Assembly (NCBI GenBank): GCA_964423545.1
Contig: CAYRFV010000196.1
Location: forward strand, 1-10,540
Source: JALOOE01 sp964423545
Lineage (GTDB): Bacteria > Chloroflexota > Anaerolineae > CG2-30-64-16
DNA: 10,540 nucleotides
Direction of reading: 5' to 3'
Below are positions 6,369 to 10,540 of the stretch, piece by piece (positions within the stretch are counted from its first letter, which is position 1; each line of letters opens with the position of its first letter). The notes under the pieces are model-generated. The model did no database searches. It was not told where the DNA came from and was given only the letters and a program-made list of their open reading frames with translations. The position numbers were made by a program, and so were the translations under genes.

Positions 6369-7289
6369 TCAGCGGCCGGCGTCTCGTCTCGGCGCTCCGT
6401 CCGGTCTCTTGCCCGCCCTGATCTGCATCAGGGCCGCCTGCGCGGCCTTCCGCACCTTATTCTTTGCATCCGATTGCGCCGCCGTCATGAGCGCGGCTTC
6501 GCCGCGGCGGTCGCCGATGCGTCCCAGGCTCTGAGCCGCCGCCTCGCGTGCCAGGCTCCCCGTATCGTGAGCCAGCCGATCGCATAGATCGGGCACGGCT
6601 GACGCGTCTCCCAATTCTCCCAAGGCCAGCAATGCGGCCGCGCGCACGCGCACATCGCTGTGGGTCAGTGCGTCGCGCAGCGGCGCCAGCGCCTGCCTGC
6701 CGCCGTGCACCCCCAGCCACGCCGCCGCCTGCTGCGCCGCATCCACATCATCGCCGTACAGGCGTTCGATCCAGACCTGAGCCGATGCCACCGCGCCTTT
6801 GCGCGCCTGCGCGTGCCTGCGTTCGGCAGTGAGGAAGCTGGCATAGATGTCTGCGAAGGCTGGGTCGCGCGGATCGGGGCTGGTCTCACCGGGCGTGACG
6901 GTGCGCCGCGCAGGCGGGCGCTCCAGCTTGGCGATGAAGTCGCTGACGCGCAGCGTGCTGGCGCCCGCCGCGCGCACCCGCCAGGCAAGGTCGGCGTCGT
7001 TAGTCACGACGGCATACTGGCCGGGCTGAGCCCGAGAGCGCACGTACGCCACAATCGCATCGTCGGCGCTCTGTCCCGGGCCGGAGAAACGCACGGCCAC
7101 GCCGGGACTCGATAGATCGGGCGTGCTCCCGGGCAGGTCGCTGCTGTCAAAGAAGACGATCATGTTCTGGCCGCTGTGCGAACGGTAGTTGCGCAGCCGC
7201 GCGAGAAGCCGAACCTCATCGTCGGGTTCGCCCAACTGGATATCCGGCAGCGCGCCGATCAGATTGTGGCCGTCGATCACCAGAGCCAT
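6369..7289 (-). CDS. NYN-domain (YacP-like) putative RNase with C-terminal HEAT-like repeats
   Basis: The first ~125 residues look like a NYN/PIN-fold domain: MALVIDGHNLIGAL (Asp6, Asn9), SADDAIVAYV (Asp76, Asp77) and VVTNDADLAWRV (Asn97, Asp98, Asp100). These acidic residues are the expected metal-binding set of a NYN endoribonuclease of the YacP (Rae1-like) type. Residues about 180-290 form three HEAT-like helical repeats (ALAPLRDALTHSDVRVRAAA, SAVPDLCDRL...REAAAQSLGRIGD, GEAALMTAAQ...VRKAAQAAL), a scaffold for protein or RNA binding. The chosen ATG gives 306 residues and begins exactly at the first conserved strand. An upstream in-frame TTG at 7322 would add 11 unconserved residues and lie very close to the predicted transcript start. 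The Shine-Dalgarno is weak. It is convergent with mreB and divergent from nadE. The target is unknown. Confidence 0.85.
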   Translation of the reverse strand: MALVIDGHNLIGALPDIQLGEPDDEVRLLARLRNYRSHSGQNMIVFFDSSDLPGSTPDLSSPGVAVRFSGPGQSADDAIVAYVRSRAQPGQYAVVTNDADLAWRVRAAGASTLRVSDFIAKLERPPARRTVTPGETSPDPRDPAFADIYASFLTAERRHAQARKGAVASAQVWIERLYGDDVDAAQQAAAWLGVHGGRQALAPLRDALTHSDVRVRAAALLALGELGDASAVPDLCDRLAHDTGSLAREAAAQSLGRIGDRRGEAALMTAAQSDAKNKVRKAAQAALMQIRAGKRPDGAPRRDAGR

Positions 7290-7322
7290 GCAGTCTCGTT
7301 GAGGCGGGGGTTGCGCCGGCAA

Positions 7323-7336
7323 ACGCGTTGACGCGT
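7323..7336. repeat. ACGCGT-TG-ACGCGT double palindrome at the divergent promoters
   Basis: Two copies of the self-complementary hexamer ACGCGT (7323-7328 and 7331-7336) are separated by two bases. The array overlaps the -35 hexamer of the plus-strand promoter (7328-7333) and the predicted start of minus-strand transcription (near 7336). The position would suit an operator, but no regulator can be named from the sequence. Confidence 0.45.
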
Positions 7337-7357
7337 GTCCCTAGTGTATGCTATCAT
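7328..7357 (+). promoter_or_regulatory. Promoter for nadE-nfeD (plus strand)
   Basis: TTGACG (7328-7333, five of six consensus bases for -35) and TATCAT (7352-7357, five of six for -10) are 18 bases apart. The -10 is preceded by TGC, an extended -10 signal. Predicted transcription start is near 7364, leaving a leader of about 75 bases before the nadE ATG. It is a strong match for a housekeeping promoter. Confidence 0.72.
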
Positions 7358-7371
7358 GGCGCTGAAGTCAA
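7343..7371 (-). promoter_or_regulatory. Promoter for the NYN-HEAT gene (minus strand)
   Basis: Read on the minus strand, TTGACT (7371-7366, five of six) and TACACT (7348-7343, four of six) are separated by exactly 17 bases. Predicted transcription start is near 7336, about 47 bases before the ATG at 7289. It occupies almost the same bases as the plus-strand promoter, so one polymerase would exclude the other. The -10 is only moderate. Confidence 0.5.
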
Positions 7372-7380
7372 TCATGGCGC
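7353..7380 (+). repeat. Direct repeat ATCATGGCGC, 18-base period
   Basis: ATCATGGCGC occurs at 7353-7362 and again at 7371-7380. The first copy overlaps the plus-strand -10 hexamer and start site; the second overlaps the minus-strand -35. The 18-base spacing is not an integral number of helical turns. It could be a regulator site or a chance duplication. Confidence 0.4.
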
Positions 7381-7439
7381 GCTGCGGACACGCCTTCGCG
7401 TGGGCGTAGCGCGCGGTGCTGCAAGGGGCGACGTTGCGC

Positions 7440-9086
7440 ATGAAAGTCACTCTGGCCCAACTGAATCCCGTGATCGGGGACTACGCGGGCAACCTGGCAC
7501 GCATCGAGGAAACGCTGGTCGCCGTGGCAGCCGACCGGCCGGACCTGGTCGTTTTCCCCGAGCTCTTCCTGACGGGCTATCCGCCGCGCGATCTGCTCGA
7601 ACGCGCCTGGTTCATCGCCCAGGCGGAGGAAGCGCTGGCAAAGCTGCTGGTGATCTCGCGGCGCTTTCCCAGCGCCGGCATCGTCGTGGGCGCGCCCCTG
7701 CCGGGTGATCGCCCTGTCGGCAAGGGCCTCAACAACGCCGCGCTGCTGATCGAGAACGGCCGCATCCTCTTCCGGCAGAACAAATCGCTGCTACCCACCT
7801 ATGATGTGTTCGATGAGGCGCGTTACTTCGATCCGGCGACCGAGATTTGCGTCTTTCCGTTCCGCGGCGAACTCCTGGGCCTCAGCATCTGCGAGGACGC
7901 ATGGAACGATCCGGAGCTATGGCCGCGGCGGCTGTATGACGGCGATCCGCTTGCTGTGTTGGCTGCGGCCGGCGCGACGTTGATGATCAACATTTCGGCG
8001 TCTCCTTTTTGGGCCGGTAAGGAGCCGATCCGTTACCGCTTGCTGAGCCACCACGCTCGCAAACACAAGGCGCCGATGGTCTTTGTGAACCAGGTCGGCG
8101 CGAATGATGAGCTGATCTTCGACGGTCGCAGCCTTTTCCTGGATCAGGCTGGCCGACCGGCCGCCATTCTTCCTGCGTTCGCCGAGCACGTGCAGACCGT
8201 GGACATGCGTGCAAACGCGTCATCGGACAGCTATCCCCAGCAGCCGCTGATCGAGGCGGTGCACCAGGCGCTGCTCCTGGGCATCCGAGACTACGCGCGC
8301 AAGACCGGTTTCCGCCAGGTCGTGCTGGGTCTCTCCGGCGGGATCGACTCGGCGGTCACCTGCTGTCTGGGCGTGGCTGCATTAGGACGAGAGAACGTGC
8401 TCGGGGTGACGATGCCCGGCCCCTATTCCTCCGGCGGCAGCGTCGAGGACTCGCGTCGGCTGGCCGAGAACCTGGGGATTCGTTTCAAAATAATCCCCAT
8501 CGGTGAGATCTACCAGTCCTACGTCGCCAACCTGACGCCGTTCTTCGACGGGCGCGCGCCGGATATCACCGAGGAGAACTTCCAGGCGCGCATCCGGGGC
8601 AATACGTTGATGGCGCTGTCGAATAAGTTCGGCTATCTCGTGCTGACGACCGGCAACAAGAGCGAGCTGGCCGTGGGCTATTGCACCCTCTACGGTGACA
8701 TGAGCGGCGGCCTGGCGGTCATTGCCGACGTGCCGAAGACGATGGTTTACGAGCTGGCGCACTATATCAACCGCGCGCGGGAGATCATTCCTGAGGCCAG
8801 TCTGACCAAGCCGCCCTCGGCCGAGCTCAGGCCGAACCAGACCGATCAGGACACGCTGCCGCCCTATGATATCCTCGACGCGATCCTGAAGCTCTACGTG
8901 GACGAGGGCCGGTCGCTGGACGAAATCGTGGCGGCCGGATTCGCGCCTGCGACGGTGACGTGGGTGCTGCGCACCGTCGATCGCAACGAGTACAAGCGCT
9001 GGCAAGCCGCGCCGGGGCTAAAGGTTACCTCGAAGGCTTTCGGCATGGGCCGGCGGATGCCGCTGGCGGCGAAGTATAGCGCGTAG
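7440..9086 (+). CDS. nadE: Glutamine-dependent NAD+ synthetase
   Basis: The enzyme makes NAD+ from deamido-NAD+, ATP and glutamine, the last step of NAD biosynthesis. With the ATG at 7440 it has 548 residues, normal for the two-domain form. The N-terminal nitrilase-type glutaminase has the triad Glu41 (FPELFLTGYPP), Lys115 (NKSLLPTYDVFDE) and Cys151 (SICEDAW). The C-terminal synthetase has the PP-loop LSGGIDS (residues 298-304), LTTGNKSELAVGYCTLYGDM, and the KPPSAELRPNQTDQDTLPPYD substrate region. It ends in KVTSKAFGMGRRMPLAAKY, typical of the family. Starts at GTG 7416 and TTG 7434 are also in frame. TTG 7434 lies at better distance from AAGGGG (7423-7428), but MKVTLAQLNP at 7440 matches the usual N terminus. 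nfeD follows after 15 bases. Confidence 0.97.
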   Translation: MKVTLAQLNPVIGDYAGNLARIEETLVAVAADRPDLVVFPELFLTGYPPRDLLERAWFIAQAEEALAKLLVISRRFPSAGIVVGAPLPGDRPVGKGLNNAALLIENGRILFRQNKSLLPTYDVFDEARYFDPATEICVFPFRGELLGLSICEDAWNDPELWPRRLYDGDPLAVLAAAGATLMINISASPFWAGKEPIRYRLLSHHARKHKAPMVFVNQVGANDELIFDGRSLFLDQAGRPAAILPAFAEHVQTVDMRANASSDSYPQQPLIEAVHQALLLGIRDYARKTGFRQVVLGLSGGIDSAVTCCLGVAALGRENVLGVTMPGPYSSGGSVEDSRRLAENLGIRFKIIPIGEIYQSYVANLTPFFDGRAPDITEENFQARIRGNTLMALSNKFGYLVLTTGNKSELAVGYCTLYGDMSGGLAVIADVPKTMVYELAHYINRAREIIPEASLTKPPSAELRPNQTDQDTLPPYDILDAILKLYVDEGRSLDEIVAAGFAPATVTWVLRTVDRNEYKRWQAAPGLKVTSKAFGMGRRMPLAAKYSA

Positions 9087-9101
9087 GAGCAAGGGTAAGA
9101 C

Positions 9102-10540
9102 ATGATGCGCCAGACAACATATGTGCGGTTCCATACCGGGTTGCTGGCTCTGCTGCTGTCCGCCCTGATCGCCGTGCAGGCCGGCGCCCAGGATGCGGGC
9201 GGCGTCAAGCTGGCAACCTTCAAGGGCCCCGTGACGCCCGTGCTGGCGTCCTACCTCGACCGCACCATCGCAGACGCGGAGGCCTCCGGCGCGACGGCGG
9301 TGATCCTGCAGTTGGATACGCCCGGCGGCTCGGTGGATATCACCAAGGAGATCACTCAGCGCATCCAACGCTCCACCGTGCCGGTGATCGTGTACGTTGC
9401 GCCGGGCGGCGCGCATGCCGGGTCTGCTGGCACCTTCATCACCCTGGCGGGCCATGCCGCGGCCATGGCGCCGGGCAGCAGCATCGGCGCGGCCAGTCCG
9501 GTGGGCAGCGAAGGGGTCGATCTGCCTGAGACCATGAAGGCGAAGGCGACGAACATCCTCGTGGCCGATATCAAGAACCTGGCGGCGCGGCGCGGGGAGC
9601 AGGCGGAGGCTTGGGCCGCGAAGGCCGTCTCCGAGGCTGCGGCTGCCACCGCCGACGAGGCGCTCGACCTCGGCGTGGTCGACGTCATTGCCCGGGATGT
9701 GCCCGACCTCCTGCAGAAACTGAACGGCAAGACCGTCACGGTCGGGGGGGAGGCGGTGACGCTTCAGTTGGCAGACCAGCCGGTCGAGGAGGCGCCGCTC
9801 AACCCGCTGGAGGGCCTGCTGAATGCCATCACGAACCCCGCCATCGCCGCCATCCTGCTCACGATCGGGTTGAACGCCATCCTGTTCGAGCTGTCCAACC
9901 CAGGCGGTTGGATTGCCGGCGCCATCGGCGCCGTGTGCTTGTTGCTGGCGCTCTATGCATTGGGGACGTTGCAGGCCAACTGGACCGGATTGGGCTTTGT
10001 CCTCCTGGCCTTCGTCCTGTTCGTGCTTGACATCAAGGCGCCAACCCATGGTCTCTTGACCCTCGCCGGGGTTGCCAGCTTCATCTTTGGTCTATACCTG
10101 CTCTTCGACACGCCGGAGATGGAGGCGCCGTGGGCCACCATTGCGGTGTTGGGCGCGGCGACCGGCGCATTCTTCGCTTTTGTGGTGGCGAAGGCGCTTC
10201 TTGCCCAACGTCGCCGGCCGACGACCGGAGCTGAGGCGCTGGTCGGTGAAGTCGCCGTGGTGCGCCGCACGCTGGAAGAGTACGCCGACGTGCCCCTGGG
10301 CCGTGCGTTCTCGACGCGCAGCGTGCCGATCGCCATGCCCAGTGAGGACGAGATCCGCGGCATCCTGCGCCAGATCAACAAGCTCGAGGCGGCAGACGAG
10401 CTGAACTGCGGCGCTTGCGGCTATGAGACCTGCCGCGAGAAAGCAATCGCGGTCTTCTGCGGCATGGCCGAGCTGGAGATGTGCCTCCCGTACCTCATCG
10501 ACAAGATGCAAGAGAACTACGCGGCACTGGAGCGGTTCAG
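9102..10540 (+). CDS. NfeD-type membrane serine protease fused in frame to a hydrogenase-like [4Fe-4S] domain (partial at 3' end)
   Basis: Residues 1-29 are a signal peptide (hydrophobic core 14-25, AGAQ end). Residues about 35-200 are a ClpP-class protease domain like archaeal NfeD (PH1510): LDTPGGSVD (71-79), HAGSAGTFI with nucleophile Ser108, MAPGSSIGAASPVG, and general base Lys148 in KATNIL. About five membrane helices follow (246-266, 269-289, 294-310, 316-335, 345-366). At 376-388 the OB-fold begins normally (GAEALVGEVAVVR), but its remaining strands are absent. The frame instead runs into a segment resembling Fe-hydrogenase-like sensor proteins (RAFSTRS, PSEDEIRGIL) and a Cys cluster at 436, 439, 444 and 461. 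The frame stays open to the edge (479 codons). NfeD proteases usually work with a stomatin-like SPFH partner in membrane quality control; none is visible here. The gene follows nadE by 15 bases, with AAGGG as ribosome binding site. Confidence 0.88.
   Translation, partial: MMRQTTYVRFHTGLLALLLSALIAVQAGAQDAGGVKLATFKGPVTPVLASYLDRTIADAEASGATAVILQLDTPGGSVDITKEITQRIQRSTVPVIVYVAPGGAHAGSAGTFITLAGHAAAMAPGSSIGAASPVGSEGVDLPETMKAKATNILVADIKNLAARRGEQAEAWAAKAVSEAAAATADEALDLGVVDVIARDVPDLLQKLNGKTVTVGGEAVTLQLADQPVEEAPLNPLEGLLNAITNPAIAAILLTIGLNAILFELSNPGGWIAGAIGAVCLLLALYALGTLQANWTGLGFVLLAFVLFVLDIKAPTHGLLTLAGVASFIFGLYLLFDTPEMEAPWATIAVLGAATGAFFAFVVAKALLAQRRRPTTGAEALVGEVAVVRRTLEEYADVPLGRAFSTRSVPIAMPSEDEIRGILRQINKLEAADELNCGACGYETCREKAIAVFCGMAELEMCLPYLIDKMQENYAALERF
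10338..10540 (+). other. Four-cysteine [4Fe-4S] domain (FeS/PF04060-like) within the NfeD fusion
   Basis: This part encodes PSEDEIRGIL, then NCGACGYETC, REKAIAVFCGMAE and MCLPYLIDKM. The spacing C-x2-C-G-x3-C-x16-C matches the FeS domain that follows the Fe-hydrogenase large-subunit-like region in sensor proteins of Clostridia, Thermotogae and Chloroflexota. It is also found in RnfB and the corrinoid/CODH-ACS proteins. In the sensor proteins it is normally followed by PAS, histidine kinase or SpoIIE-type domains, so a signalling output may lie beyond the window. No upstream hydrogenase-like domain with its own cysteines is present here. The last two bases are an incomplete codon. Confidence 0.8.

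Noticed and set aside
7290..7322. N-terminal extension of the NYN-HEAT protein from TTG 7322
   Set aside because: The extra 11 residues (MPAQPPPQRDC) are unlike the family, the start is a rare codon, and the leader would be very short relative to the predicted transcript start.
7328..7708. Plus-strand frame of 126 codons spanning the nadE promoter and 5' part of nadE
   Set aside because: It is Gly/Arg-rich, overlaps the convincing nadE N terminus in another frame, and has no motif.
10200..10420. A frameshift separating NfeD from the Fe-S part
   Set aside because: Codon-by-codon reading from 9102 to 10538 shows the same frame throughout with no stop. The fusion is in frame as the sequence stands.
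1..10540. CRISPR arrays, tRNA or rRNA genes, insertion sequences, phage or integron parts
   Set aside because: No regular spacer-repeat array, cloverleaf, transposase motif or terminal inverted repeat was seen. The region reads as core-genome housekeeping genes.

Overview
The window is GC-rich, densely coded bacterial DNA. It carries the distal part of an F-type ATP synthase operon, then an MreB gene, a NYN/HEAT-repeat gene on the opposite strand, a glutamine-dependent NAD+ synthetase, and an NfeD-type membrane serine protease that is still open at the right edge. The gene set and protein style (NYN-HEAT protein, glutaminase-fused NadE, NfeD protease, a hydrogenase-type Fe-S sensor domain) would fit an Anaerolineae-like member of Chloroflexota. 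That is inference from general impression; no marker in the window proves it.

Region 1 (1-5133, plus strand): atpH (5' end cut off), atpA, atpG, atpD and atpC, encoding delta, alpha, gamma, beta and epsilon. This is the standard order, and the key nucleotide-binding and catalytic residues of alpha and beta are present. The genes are separated by four similar gaps of 103, 91, 87 and 94 bases rather than being tightly packed. The atpH-atpA gap holds a small heptanucleotide tandem repeat, and the atpA-atpG gap holds a short hairpin. A textbook intrinsic terminator (14-bp stem plus eight T) ends the operon just after atpC.

Region 2 (5206-6368): mreB has its own promoter with a perfect TATAAT, and a perfect 10-bp inverted repeat in its short leader. 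It appears to be a single-gene unit. No mreC or mreD follows.

Region 3 (6369-7289, minus strand): a protein with an N-terminal NYN/PIN-like putative RNase domain and C-terminal HEAT-like repeats, convergent with mreB and divergent from nadE. The 150-base divergent region to nadE holds two promoter-like signals on opposite strands that occupy the same bases, together with short palindromic and direct repeats.

Region 4 (7440-10540, plus strand): nadE is followed after 15 bases by the nfeD-like gene, so the two are probably co-transcribed. The NfeD-like protein has a signal peptide, a ClpP-class Ser/Lys protease domain and about five membrane segments. It then starts its C-terminal OB-fold, but within roughly 15 residues passes in frame into a different sequence. 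That sequence ends in a C-x2-C-x4-C-x16-C [4Fe-4S] domain of the kind found in Fe-hydrogenase-like sensor proteins. The reading frame was followed base by base through the junction and stays open to the window edge. This protease/Fe-S chimera is the most unusual object here. It is either a genuine membrane protease-redox sensor fusion or the scar of a deletion or assembly join.
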